Notes under the pieces: model-generated
The model's database searches: none
Told to the model about the DNA's origin: nothing
Seen by the model: the letters and a program-made list of their open reading frames with translations, nothing else
Shown here: piece by piece, positions 56,177-64,000 of the stretch
How the letters are laid out: the number at the start of each line of letters is the position of its first letter
Numbering within the stretch: position 1 is the first letter of the stretch
Source of the DNA: Candidatus Nitrotoga sp. SPKER
GTDB taxonomy: Bacteria; Pseudomonadota; Gammaproteobacteria; Burkholderiales; Gallionellaceae
Length of the DNA: 64,000 bases
Reading direction: 5' to 3'
NCBI GenBank assembly: GCA_003402285.1
Contig: QFXG01000023.1
Coordinates: forward strand, 29,576-93,575
Translations under genes and position numbers: made by a program

Positions 56177-56710
56177 ATGCGAGCTTATCTACTTGTTGCA
56201 ACTGCAGTGGGGGTGTTTTCCATCTCAGCGCACGCTGTCGATGGATTTAATTTGCCTGGTTCTGATTATGCCAATTTCAATGCACATTCGGCATTTGTCT
56301 GTAGAAACTCATGCGGAGGCGATCCTCGATGTCAAGCTTGGACTTGGGTCAAGCCGGGAATTCAGGGGCCAAGTGGACATTGCTGGCTCAAGGATAAAGT
56401 TCCAACACTGGTTAAGGATAATTGCTGCAACTCCGGCTCAGCGGCACACATTTCAAAGCGTGATCTGAAGGCAGAAGATAATACCAATCGTCCGGGATCA
56501 GACTATAACAATTTCTGGATCGACTCATGGCAGACCTGTGAGACTACATGCACGAACGATCAAATGTGTGCGGCTTGGACCTATGTGCGACGGGGGATTC
56601 AGGGACCACGTGGTCGTTGTTGGTTGAAGGCTGGTGTTCCTCCTCCAGTGAGTGATCGCAACACAATCTCTGGCGTGAAATTCCGGTTTAGATCCGTCCG
56701 TATTGATTAA
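56177..56710 (+). CDS. secreted protein with two PAN/Apple domains
   Basis: A 177-residue exported protein with a signal peptide (1-20, SISAHA). Two tandem PAN/Apple-like units (about 22-92 and 100-177) share the pattern PGSDYxNFxxxSxxxC, a CxxxC pair, CxAWTxVxxGIQGPxGxCWLK. Cysteine spacing indicates disulfides in each unit. PAN domains bind proteins or carbohydrates; bacterial examples are secreted and poorly characterised. There is no catalytic domain or anchor. It is a stand-alone gene downstream of a repeated palindrome. Confidence 0.87.
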   Translation: MRAYLLVATAVGVFSISAHAVDGFNLPGSDYANFNAHSAFVCRNSCGGDPRCQAWTWVKPGIQGPSGHCWLKDKVPTLVKDNCCNSGSAAHISKRDLKAEDNTNRPGSDYNNFWIDSWQTCETTCTNDQMCAAWTYVRRGIQGPRGRCWLKAGVPPPVSDRNTISGVKFRFRSVRID

Positions 56711-57036
56711 CGGAACGTTTATTAATCTACCCACTTTATATATGGCGAATTCTTTCTAATTAAAATTTATTTTTAATTTTTGATGTTATGTTAATGAGGG
56801 TGAAAACATGCAAAAAAATAGCAATAAATATTTTTTTATTAAGCTTGGTTGTCTTCGTAACCCCTGTTATAGGGTGCACAATGTAGTCGAATGTTATGAA
56901 ATCGAAATAAATACCCGGTGTTGTTCAACTTTTGCAGAAGCACCAACTATCGTATATTTTGATTTTTCAATGAAGAATATAAAGCATACAAATAATTCAG
57001 CCATCTGGTTCCGGCTATCACTCTAAGGAGATCATT
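56711..57036. other. intergenic region, 326 bp, with a possible lipoprotein remnant
   Basis: Between the PAN-domain gene and bfr. It holds a 30-codon frame listed separately. A 72-codon frame starting at 56808 overlaps that one with the same upstream GAGGGTGAAAAC but has no recognisable protein character. Confidence 0.3.
56794..56886 (+). pseudogene. truncated lipoprotein signal peptide
   Basis: The ATG at 56794 opens MRVKTCKKIAINIFLL, followed by a hydrophobic core and VIGC, a lipobox. The stop comes two codons after the lipid-acceptor Cys. It looks like an entericidin-type lipoprotein whose mature part was lost to a stop codon, or a minimal lipopeptide. Evidence is only the signal-peptide pattern. 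Confidence 0.35.
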
Positions 57037-57501
57037 ATGAAAGGCAATAAAGACATTATTCAGTTTCTCAATCGCCAACTGAAACACGAGTTAACTGCAG
57101 TCAATCAGTATTTTCTTCATGCACGGATGTACAAGAACTGGGGCTTCAATAGCTTGGGTAAGCACGAGTATGAGGAATCCATCGAGGAAATGAAGCACGC
57201 TGATCTGCTGATAGAGCGCGTTTTGTTTCTGGAAGGTCTGCCTAATTTGCAGGAACTTGGCAAGCTGATGATCGGTGAGAAAGCGGAGGAGTGTGTGGCC
57301 TCTGATCTCAAGCTAGAATTAGGCGCACGCGAAAATCTGGTCGCGGGGATGACCGCTTGTGAAGGTGCTAACGATTATGTTTCTCGTGAGATTTTTAAAA
57401 AAATTCTGGAAGACACCGAACAGCACATTGATTGGCTGGAAACCCAGTTGGATGTGATGCAAAAAGTCGGCATCCAGAATTGGCTACAAAGCCAGATGTA
57501 G
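57037..57501 (+). CDS. bfr: bacterioferritin
   Basis: A 154-residue ferritin-like protein that stores iron in a 24-mer. The ferroxidase ligands are visible in LKHELTAVNQYFLHARMYKNWG (Glu18), EESIEEMKHADLLIERVLFLEG (Glu51, His54) and EDTEQHIDWLETQL (Glu127, His130). Met in EEMKHAD is the haem-binding position, so a haem-type Bfr is likely. AAGGAG precedes the ATG. A Bfd ferredoxin gene is not adjacent. Confidence 0.96.
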   Translation: MKGNKDIIQFLNRQLKHELTAVNQYFLHARMYKNWGFNSLGKHEYEESIEEMKHADLLIERVLFLEGLPNLQELGKLMIGEKAEECVASDLKLELGARENLVAGMTACEGANDYVSREIFKKILEDTEQHIDWLETQLDVMQKVGIQNWLQSQM

Positions 57502-57526
57502 ATTGTGGTGAGTTGGGCACTTAATT

Positions 57527-57550
57527 CCCTGCTTGTTTACATCAGCAGGG
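57527..57550 (+). terminator. hairpin after bfr
   Basis: CCCTGC (57527-57532) pairs with GCAGGG (57545-57550) around a 12-nt loop, 25 bp after the bfr stop. No T-tract follows, so it may only stabilise the 3' end. Confidence 0.4.
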
Positions 57551-57675
57551 AGCGTACTTCATGAGCCTCTTGCTTTGGGTTTGCGTAGATCCGCGATGGC
57601 ACTCGCGTGATTCAGTTATTTGTGGATCGTCGTTGAATCCATGCCAGCGTTGGGCAATCACTAAAGGAAAAATAA

Positions 57676-59118
57676 ATGCCAAGAGTATTAATAGCAAACA
57701 TGATTGTAGCGAGCTTTCTATTAGTATCTCAAAATGGAATTGCTGCTCCTCAAGATGAGAAAGTCACAACAGCGTTAGATCAAAAGGAAGTCGCTGTCAC
57801 GATTTACAACGACAACCTGGCTTTAATTAAAGATGCGCGTAGGGTAAAGCTGGCTCGTGATTTCAATAAACTGGCCTGGCGCGAAGTTTCCGCACAAATG
57901 CGGCCCGAGACGGCACTACTGCGTAATCTTACCAATCCTAATGGATTCCGCTTGCAGGAGCAAAATTTTGATTTTGATTTGTTGACGCCACAAAAACTAC
58001 TGGAGAAATATCTCAACAAAGAAGTGACGGTTATTCAAACCAACCCAGCTACGGGTACAGAAAACAGGGAAACAGCCACAGTGCTTGCAACCAATGGCGG
58101 TACTGTACTCAAATTTGCGGATCGTATAGAGACCGGTGTCCCGGGACGCCTGGCATTCTCTGGTGTTCCGGAGAATTTACGCGATACACCTACTTTGGTT
58201 GTCTCACTCATCAACCCGGTCGTGGGCGAACAAAATCTTGAACTTTCTTATTTGACTGCCGGGCTATCATGGCGCGCCGATTATGTGGCGGAATTAAATG
58301 AACGCGATGACCGTCTTGATCTTAATGGCTGGGTTACGCTGACCAATCAAAGTGGGGCAGCGTATCCGAATGCCAAGTTGCAACTGGTTGCTGGCGATCT
58401 GAATCGGGTGCGTCAACCGCAATCTATCCCGCGCAACATGATGGCGATGGCGTCAAAAATGGCGGATGCGGAGGAAATGAAAGAAGAATCGCTGTTTGAA
58501 TATCATCTCTATACGCTGCAACGCGCTACGACATTAATGGAGAACCAGACCAAGCAGGTGGCGTTAATGTCGGCATCCAGCGTACCAATAAATAAAGAGT
58601 TTTTGTTGACAGGCGCGAATTATTATTACTCTGGACAGTATGGAGACATCGGCCAGAAGCTTAAAGTGGGGGTTTTTGTAGAATTTCAAAACAAAGGCGA
58701 AGGCTTAGGGATTCCGCTCCCCAAGGGGATAATTCGGGTTTATAAAAAAGATGCTCAGGGCAATGCCCAATTTGTAGGTGAAGATCAAATTAATCACACA
58801 CCTAAAAATGAGTCTATTCGCCTAAAATTGGGAGAGGCATTTGATGTAACGGCCGACAAAAAGCAGACTGATTTTCAGAAGCTGGCCGGAATGGGGCGTT
58901 CTAGTAACATCTTCGAAAGTGCTTATGAGATTGTATTGAAGAATGCCAAGAATGAGGCAGTCACTGTGGTGGTAAGGGAACCCATGCCGGGTGACTGGAC
59001 GATGATATCTGAATCTCAACCACACACCAAGGTGACATCCGGTATGGCGGAATGGAAAGTAATGGTGCCTGCTGGCGGCAAGACTACGTTGACTTATCGG
59101 GTGCGTGTCAAATATTGA
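57676..59118 (+). CDS. DUF4139 domain secreted protein
   Basis: A 480-residue exported protein with a signal peptide (1-24, NGIAAP) and AAAGGAAAA upstream. The N-terminal VAVTIYNDNLALIKDARRVKL and the DUF4139 region are present. The latter includes VGEQNLELSYLTAGLSWRADYVAEL, LDLNGWVTLTNQSGAAYPNAKLQLVAGDLNRV, the segment VFVEFQNKGEGLGIPLPKGIIRVYK and the C-terminal MAEWKVMVPAGGKTTLTYRVRV. The family is a widespread, probably periplasmic, beta-rich protein of unknown function. It is convergent with clpB. Confidence 0.92.
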   Translation: MPRVLIANMIVASFLLVSQNGIAAPQDEKVTTALDQKEVAVTIYNDNLALIKDARRVKLARDFNKLAWREVSAQMRPETALLRNLTNPNGFRLQEQNFDFDLLTPQKLLEKYLNKEVTVIQTNPATGTENRETATVLATNGGTVLKFADRIETGVPGRLAFSGVPENLRDTPTLVVSLINPVVGEQNLELSYLTAGLSWRADYVAELNERDDRLDLNGWVTLTNQSGAAYPNAKLQLVAGDLNRVRQPQSIPRNMMAMASKMADAEEMKEESLFEYHLYTLQRATTLMENQTKQVALMSASSVPINKEFLLTGANYYYSGQYGDIGQKLKVGVFVEFQNKGEGLGIPLPKGIIRVYKKDAQGNAQFVGEDQINHTPKNESIRLKLGEAFDVTADKKQTDFQKLAGMGRSSNIFESAYEIVLKNAKNEAVTVVVREPMPGDWTMISESQPHTKVTSGMAEWKVMVPAGGKTTLTYRVRVKY

Positions 59119-59124
59119 TATTGT

Positions 59125-59161
59125 GAATTGAACTAGTCTCAGATTGAAACCAGTTCAATTC
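59125..59161. terminator. inverted repeat between convergent genes
   Basis: GAATTGAACT (59125-59134) and AGTTCAATTC (59152-59161) are exact reverse complements with a 17-nt loop. The right arm is followed by AGCGGCTTTTTAT. It lies between the DUF4139 gene and clpB and may stop transcripts from both sides. Confidence 0.6.
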
Positions 59162-59180
59162 AGCGGCTTTTTATATGATC

Positions 59181-61760
59181 TTAGCCTTTATCAAACCTCA
59201 TTATTCCGCTCAAGCAATGAATCTTGATGGTGTCTTTAGCGGCGAAGCGACCTTCCAGAAGTTGTTTGGCAAGCGGATTCTCCAGTTGTGACTGAATGGC
59301 ACGTTTAAGGGGGCGGGCGCCATACGTAGGATCGAATCCGGCGGTAGCGATTTCTGTCAGGGCGGCATCGGTAATTTCAAGTTTCATATCCATTGCAGCT
59401 AAGCGGTTTTCCAAATAACCCAACTGGATACGTGCGATAGCCTTGATATTCTTTTCATCCAGTGCGTGGAACACCACCACTTCGTCTATGCGGTTGATGA
59501 ATTCAGGACGGAAATAATTCTTTACCTCGCCCATCACCGCCAGTTTGATGACCTGGTAATCATCGCCTGATAGCTGTTGAATCATTTGACTGCCAAGGTT
59601 GGAGGTCATGACAACTACCGTGTTCTTGAAATCTACGGTACGCCCCTGTCCATCGGTCATGCGGCCATCATCCAGTACTTGTAGAAGGACGTTGAATACA
59701 TCCGGGTGCGCTTTCTCCACTTCGTCCAACAATATGACGGAATACGGTTTGCGCCGTACGGCCTCGGTAAGCCCGCCACCTTCTTCGTAGCCCACATAGC
59801 CAGGCGGTGCTCCGATCAGTCGCGACACGGAATGCTTCTCCATGTATTCACTCATGTCGATGCGGATGAGGTGATCTTCTGAGTCGAATAAAAACCCGGC
59901 CAACGCCTTACATAATTCGGTCTTGCCCACTCCAGTCGGTCCTAGAAACAGAAAGGACCCGTAGGGACGATTAGGGTCTCCCAGTCCAGAACGCGAACGA
60001 CGGATTGCATCCGACACCAAGCGTACGGCCTCATCTTGACCTACCACACGCTCATGCAATTTGGTTTCCATGTGCAGCAGCTTGTCACGCTCGCCCTGCA
60101 TCATTTTTGAAACTGGAATGCCAGTGGCACGGCTTACCACTTCTGCAATTTCTTCCGCACCCACGTGCGTGCGCAGCAGCCGATTTTGAGGTTTGGCTGC
60201 CTCCGCCTGATTCGCCTCTTTTAATTTCGCCTCAAGTTGCGGGAGTTTGCCATACTGCAATTCGGCTACTTTGTCCAACTTGCCTTCGCGTTGTACCCGG
60301 ATAATTTCGGCACGTACGCGTTCGATTTCTTCCTTTACCTGTGCCGTGCCATGAGCCGAGCCTTTCTCCGCTTTCCATATTTCTTCCAGATCGGCATATT
60401 CACGCAATAGCTTTTTAATCTCGTCTTCGATAAGCTGCATACGTTTTTTCGATGCCTCGTCTTTCTCCTTCTTTACTGCTTCGCGTTCAATTTTCAACTG
60501 AATCAGGCGCCGGTCAAGTTTGTCCATCACTTCCGGTTTGGAGTCAATTTCCATTTTGATGCGTGCGGCGGCTTCGTCGATTAGGTCAATCGCCTTGTCC
60601 GGCAAAAAACGGTCAGTAATATAGCGGTGTGATAATTCTGCCGCCGCCACAATAGCCGGATCGGTAATGTCCACACCGTGATGCAATTCATATTTTTCCT
60701 GCAAACCGCGTAGGATAGCTATGGTTGCTTCCACAGTTGGCTCATCCACCATCACCTTTTGGAAACGACGCTCTAACGCGCCATCTTTCTCGATGTATTT
60801 GCGGTATTCATCCAGTGTCGTGGCGCCAATGCAATGTAATTCGCCTCGTGCCAGAGCTGGCTTCAGCATATTGCCCGCATCCATTGCCCCTTCAGCCTTA
60901 CCCGCGCCGACCATGGTATGTAGTTCGTCAATAAATACGATGATGCGCCCTTCCTCCATGGCTGTTTCTTTGAGTACAGATTTCAGGCGTTCTTCGAATT
61001 CGCCGCGATATTTCGCACCGGCCAGTAGTGCTGCCATATCAAGCGACAACACGCGCTTGCCCTTCAGTGATTCCGGTACTTCTTCATTAACAATACGCTG
61101 TGCTAAACCCTCCACGATAGCGGTCTTGCCGACGCCCGGCTCACCAATCAAAACCGGGTTATTCTTGGTGCGGCGTTGCAGAACCTGAATAGCGCGACGG
61201 ATCTCATCGTCACGCCCGATTACTGGATCCAGCTTGCCTTGACGGGCACGTTCGGTCAGATCTACAGTATATTTTTTCAGTGCTTCGCGCTGCCCCTCAG
61301 CTTCCTGGCTACCTACATTTTGTCCACCACGAACCGCGTTGATCGCTTGTTCCAGGGCTGTGCGGATGACACCGTGCTGCTTCAATAGACGTCCGCATTC
61401 ACCCTTGTCTTCGGTTAGCGCGAGTAAAAACATTTCCGAGGCAATAAATTGGTCGCCGCGATTTTGCGCTTGCTTGTCGGTGAGATTAAATAAATTAGCG
61501 AGATCACGCCCGACCTGTACCTCACCGCCGTGTCCTTCTACCTTGGTCAGGCGCGCCACACTTTGCGTCAACGCCTCTTTTAAAGGAACAACATTTCCAC
61601 CTGCGCGTGCAAGTAGTGAGGCTGCGCCACTATCAGTATCGTTCAGCAATGCCAGCAGTAAGTGCTGCGGCTCAATGAATTGATTGTCACTACCCACAGC
61701 TAAACTCTGGGCATCAGACAGCGCCTGTTGCAGCTTGGTCGTAAATTTGTCGAATCGCAT
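59181..61760 (-). CDS. clpB: ATP-dependent disaggregase ClpB
   Basis: An 859-residue Hsp100 chaperone. The N-domain spans 1-150 with two Clp_N repeats. NBD1 has Walker A GEPGVGKT (about 206). A coiled-coil middle domain (about 410-530) carries the insertion that marks ClpB rather than ClpA or ClpC. NBD2 has Walker A GPTGVGKT (about 605) and [11 protein letters not shown]. No ClpP-binding loop is expected. With DnaK it rescues aggregated proteins after heat stress. No sigma-32 promoter was confidently seen. Confidence 0.98.
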   Translation of the reverse strand: MRFDKFTTKLQQALSDAQSLAVGSDNQFIEPQHLLLALLNDTDSGAASLLARAGGNVVPLKEALTQSVARLTKVEGHGGEVQVGRDLANLFNLTDKQAQNRGDQFIASEMFLLALTEDKGECGRLLKQHGVIRTALEQAINAVRGGQNVGSQEAEGQREALKKYTVDLTERARQGKLDPVIGRDDEIRRAIQVLQRRTKNNPVLIGEPGVGKTAIVEGLAQRIVNEEVPESLKGKRVLSLDMAALLAGAKYRGEFEERLKSVLKETAMEEGRIIVFIDELHTMVGAGKAEGAMDAGNMLKPALARGELHCIGATTLDEYRKYIEKDGALERRFQKVMVDEPTVEATIAILRGLQEKYELHHGVDITDPAIVAAAELSHRYITDRFLPDKAIDLIDEAAARIKMEIDSKPEVMDKLDRRLIQLKIEREAVKKEKDEASKKRMQLIEDEIKKLLREYADLEEIWKAEKGSAHGTAQVKEEIERVRAEIIRVQREGKLDKVAELQYGKLPQLEAKLKEANQAEAAKPQNRLLRTHVGAEEIAEVVSRATGIPVSKMMQGERDKLLHMETKLHERVVGQDEAVRLVSDAIRRSRSGLGDPNRPYGSFLFLGPTGVGKTELCKALAGFLFDSEDHLIRIDMSEYMEKHSVSRLIGAPPGYVGYEEGGGLTEAVRRKPYSVILLDEVEKAHPDVFNVLLQVLDDGRMTDGQGRTVDFKNTVVVMTSNLGSQMIQQLSGDDYQVIKLAVMGEVKNYFRPEFINRIDEVVVFHALDEKNIKAIARIQLGYLENRLAAMDMKLEITDAALTEIATAGFDPTYGARPLKRAIQSQLENPLAKQLLEGRFAAKDTIKIHCLSGIMRFDKG

Positions 61761-62223
61761 AATCGCTCCTTTAATAAAAATTATGGATTAATAGATGAGG
61801 TAGCTGGCAGAAATTTCAAGTATCCCAAAGCCATATTTCGATCTGATTAATACAAACCTGGTTACGATTTAGTCGTTGAATATTGAAATTAATTTAATGA
61901 TATGGTTGATAGATTATGCATGGAACAAAAAGACCGAAGGACACGAATTCAAAGGTACAGGCATATAGTCAGACTTTGGGACTGCCGGGTTCATTGTAAG
62001 CTATAGCATTACTGAGCGTGTGAAAGTAACTTTGAAGGTGTTGTAGTAAAGTATGCGGCTTAAGTTCAACAATTTATTGTCGAATTAATAATTCACGTAT
62101 TATTTGATTATTATAGTTTTTCTAAAGCATAGTACTACTTAAGCTCATGTAACAAAAACAGTAACAATCAGTAATCTTTGTTAATAGCAATATAGATAAT
62201 ATCGCTTACCCATGTGAAAAATT
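61761..62223. other. divergent intergenic region, 463 bp
   Basis: Space between clpB and the histidine kinase gene, which should contain both promoters. It includes dispersed repeat copy 2 (62014-62092). No gene or known RNA was recognised. Confidence 0.35.
62014..62092 (+). repeat. dispersed intergenic repeat, copy 2
   Basis: The partner of 46144-46224. It runs from GAGCGTG through TAAAGTATGCGGCTTAAG to CGAATTAATA. Identity is highest in the central 45 bp. The two copies lie 16 kb apart in unrelated intergenic regions. Confidence 0.7.
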
Positions 62224-64000
62224 ATGATTAAAAATTTGACCACTCAATCGCGCTTGATTCTCTACTTTTGTTTAATGGGAGCTACCTTGCTGGGAATCGG
62301 ATGGGTTGTCCTGTTTGAAATGAATAGTGCTAAAGACAGCCTTCAAACCATTTATGATGACCGTCTTGTTGCGCTCAGCCAGATAACTGGTATTGAATCG
62401 CTAATATTACAAAACCACATCGCTGTAACAGCTAGCATAGTAACACCGACGCCTGAGAGCATCAGACTCAATACTGCAAAAATCGAAAAAAATATCGCGG
62501 AAATCGAAATAATATGGAAAGCCTACATGGCAACCTATCTCACGCCCGAGGAAAAGATTATGGCGGCGAAATTAATCGAGGATCGTAATAAATTAATTAC
62601 ACAGGGTCTGAATCCAGTAATAGGCGCATTGCGGGCTAACGACATTAATAGAGCGAATCATATCCTCGTGGAAGATATCCACCCTCTTTATCAACCCGTT
62701 AGAAACGGTATCAAGGATCTCGGCACGCTTCAGTTAACCGTGGCAAAAGAAGAGTATGAAAAAATCCGTGGTCACTACGAAACTATTCGCAACATTTCAA
62801 TCGCTACGGCAATTATTGGTTTAGTTTTAGTTTTATGGATTGGATTTCTGCTTGTCCGCGCCATTATTCGTATCGCAAGTGACGTCAGGGAAATCACGGA
62901 TCGTAAAAATTATGAGCGCGAGATCCTTGCGACACGGAACCAGTTGCAAGCTACGCTCAATGCGATCCCCGATTTGCTGTTCGAACTAGGGTTGGATGGG
63001 CGTTATTACGCTTACCATTCTCCACGTGTTGAACTGTTAGCTGCCCCTCAGGAGGATCTGCTTGGTAAAACAATATTTGAAGTCCTTCCGGCCAATGCGG
63101 CGGCGGTTGTCATGTCTGCATTGCTAGAGGCTAATGATAAAGGTCGTTCACAAGGTAAACAATTCGAGCTTGCACTTCCGCAAGGCAAGTTGTGGTTCGA
63201 ACTGTCTATCTCCCGGATGCCGCCTGAGCTTGGACAGGAGCCACGTTTCATTTGTCTTTCGCGCGATATTGCAGAACGCAAGCAAGCGGAACATGAATTG
63301 ACGCGTTTAGGGCGCGTACTCGATGAGTCATCGAACGAAATTTATGTGTTTGATGCGCAGACACTGCACTTCACCATGGTCAATGCTGAAGCACAGCGCA
63401 ACCTGGATTATTCCATGGATGAACTCAAGGCGTTGACGGTACTCAATCTTGAGCCCAATCTTACGCATAAGATATTCGAGCAACGAATCGCTCTGCTGAG
63501 GCTTGGCAAGCAGGACGTTGTGATCTACGAGACTGAGCACCAAAGGAAGGACAAGAGCCGTTATCCTATAGAGATCCACTTGCACTTGTCCGCTAAGGAA
63601 AACCCGCCAGTCTTTGTCGCTATTATCCAGGACATCACCCAGCGCCAAAAAATCGAACGCATGAAAAATGATTTTATTTCTACCGTCAGCCATGAGCTGC
63701 GCACGCCGCTTACCTCCATCCGGGGCGCGCTCGGGCTTGTCGCCGGCGGAGTGACGGGTGAACTACCCACGCAAGCCAAGATGCTGGTGGACATTGCGCA
63801 CAAGAATAGCGAACGCCTCATCCTGTTAGTCAATGATATTCTCGATATGGAAAAAATCGAGGCTGGCAAGATGGATATTCAATGCAAACCGGTTGAATTG
63901 ATGCCTCTTCTACACCAGGCACTGGATGCAAACTGCGCCTATGGTGAACAGTTCAGTGTGAGCTACGAACTGGAAAACGAAGTGCCCGGTATCATGGTCA
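62224..64000 (+). CDS. membrane-bound PAS sensor histidine kinase (partial, runs off window)
   Basis: 592 complete codons are visible and there is no stop before the window end. Order: TM1 (about 12-32), a periplasmic helical four-helix-bundle MCP-like sensor (about 33-190), TM2 (about 191-216) and PAS 1 (about 235-345, LNAIPDLLFELGLDGRYY). PAS 2 follows (about 360-478, VLDESSNEIYVFDA), then HisKA with the phospho-acceptor H490 in STVSHELRTPLTSIRGAL. The start of the ATPase region (LLVNDILDMEKIEAGKM) comes last. It autophosphorylates and passes phosphate to a response regulator or a C-terminal receiver outside the window. The ligand is unknown. The ATG at 62224 has no strong ribosome site. 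Confidence 0.9.
   Translation, partial: MIKNLTTQSRLILYFCLMGATLLGIGWVVLFEMNSAKDSLQTIYDDRLVALSQITGIESLILQNHIAVTASIVTPTPESIRLNTAKIEKNIAEIEIIWKAYMATYLTPEEKIMAAKLIEDRNKLITQGLNPVIGALRANDINRANHILVEDIHPLYQPVRNGIKDLGTLQLTVAKEEYEKIRGHYETIRNISIATAIIGLVLVLWIGFLLVRAIIRIASDVREITDRKNYEREILATRNQLQATLNAIPDLLFELGLDGRYYAYHSPRVELLAAPQEDLLGKTIFEVLPANAAAVVMSALLEANDKGRSQGKQFELALPQGKLWFELSISRMPPELGQEPRFICLSRDIAERKQAEHELTRLGRVLDESSNEIYVFDAQTLHFTMVNAEAQRNLDYSMDELKALTVLNLEPNLTHKIFEQRIALLRLGKQDVVIYETEHQRKDKSRYPIEIHLHLSAKENPPVFVAIIQDITQRQKIERMKNDFISTVSHELRTPLTSIRGALGLVAGGVTGELPTQAKMLVDIAHKNSERLILLVNDILDMEKIEAGKMDIQCKPVELMPLLHQALDANCAYGEQFSVSYELENEVPGIMV

Noticed and set aside
56808..57026. A 72-codon frame before bfr
   Set aside because: A fair ribosome site exists, but the sequence is Cys/Asn-rich without pattern, and the overlapping frame at 56794 explains the ribosome site better.

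Overview
The window reads as a chromosomal segment of a Gram-negative betaproteobacterium, most likely in Nitrosomonadales and perhaps Gallionellaceae. This is inferred from gene content and protein style, not from a search. The supporting signs are an ffh gene divergent from a CcsA/YpjD-like gene, the rpsP-rimM-trmD-rplS operon, and exbB-exbD-lpxK-Trm112-kdsB-adk packed head to tail. A PPi-dependent phosphofructokinase beside a proton-pumping pyrophosphatase, an alaA-hom-thrC block, and LPS/KDO genes add to this. Base composition is moderate, and the intergenic spacers are AT-rich.

Layout. 1-3 kb: small exported proteins, namely a Lys/Ala-rich periplasmic protein, three small lipoproteins (two with glycine zippers) and an OmpA-domain protein. 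3.3-9.3 kb: housekeeping genes ffh, the CcsA-like gene, rpsP, rimM, trmD, rplS, ogt and xerD. 9.4-18 kb: a BON protein, a cytochrome c with an unusual N-terminal domain, a DUF5672/SEC-C/TPR/GT9-like fusion convergent with a DUF4254 gene, a Rieske oxygenase, a DMT exporter, a SpoIIAA-like protein and a fatty-acid desaturase. 18-25 kb: rpmG, rpmB and xseA, then an AT-rich spacer with two perfect DnaA boxes, then the exbB to adk block, a GlcG-like protein and a gamma carbonic anhydrase. 25.0-25.7 kb: a scar made of a vestigial hsdM start and a 5'-truncated IS481-type element. 25.7-33.6 kb: an MCP, pfp, hppA, folD, an FKBP and an outer-membrane barrel protein. 34.0-36.6 kb: tRNA-Arg(CCT), a 27-bp-arm perfect palindrome, an IS630-type remnant and small accessory genes. 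37-46 kb: pepN, a hypothetical gene, dbpA, a large helicase gene interrupted by an in-frame amber codon, and an M18 aminopeptidase. 46-51 kb: a tandem-repeat secreted protein, a matrixin-like metalloprotease, trxC, nadC, a HEPN-motif gene translationally coupled to nadC, and a decayed BrnT/BrnA-type toxin-antitoxin locus. 51-64 kb: thrC, hom, alaA, an Mth938-like protein, a double PAN/Apple-domain protein, bacterioferritin, a DUF4139 protein, clpB, and a PAS histidine kinase cut by the window end.

Functional threads. PPi-based energetics are visible in pfp followed directly by hppA, whose Lys marks the K+-independent proton-pumping class. Envelope biogenesis appears in lpxK, kdsB, exbBD, the lipoproteins and the glycosyltransferase-like fusion. 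The defence or mobile material is mostly in ruins: an hsdM stub, IS481 and IS630 remnants, a truncated antitoxin and a helicase with a stop codon. The HEPN gene at 49.5-50.5 kb is the most intact candidate for an undescribed defence-type protein. No CRISPR array, rRNA or intact prophage was seen.
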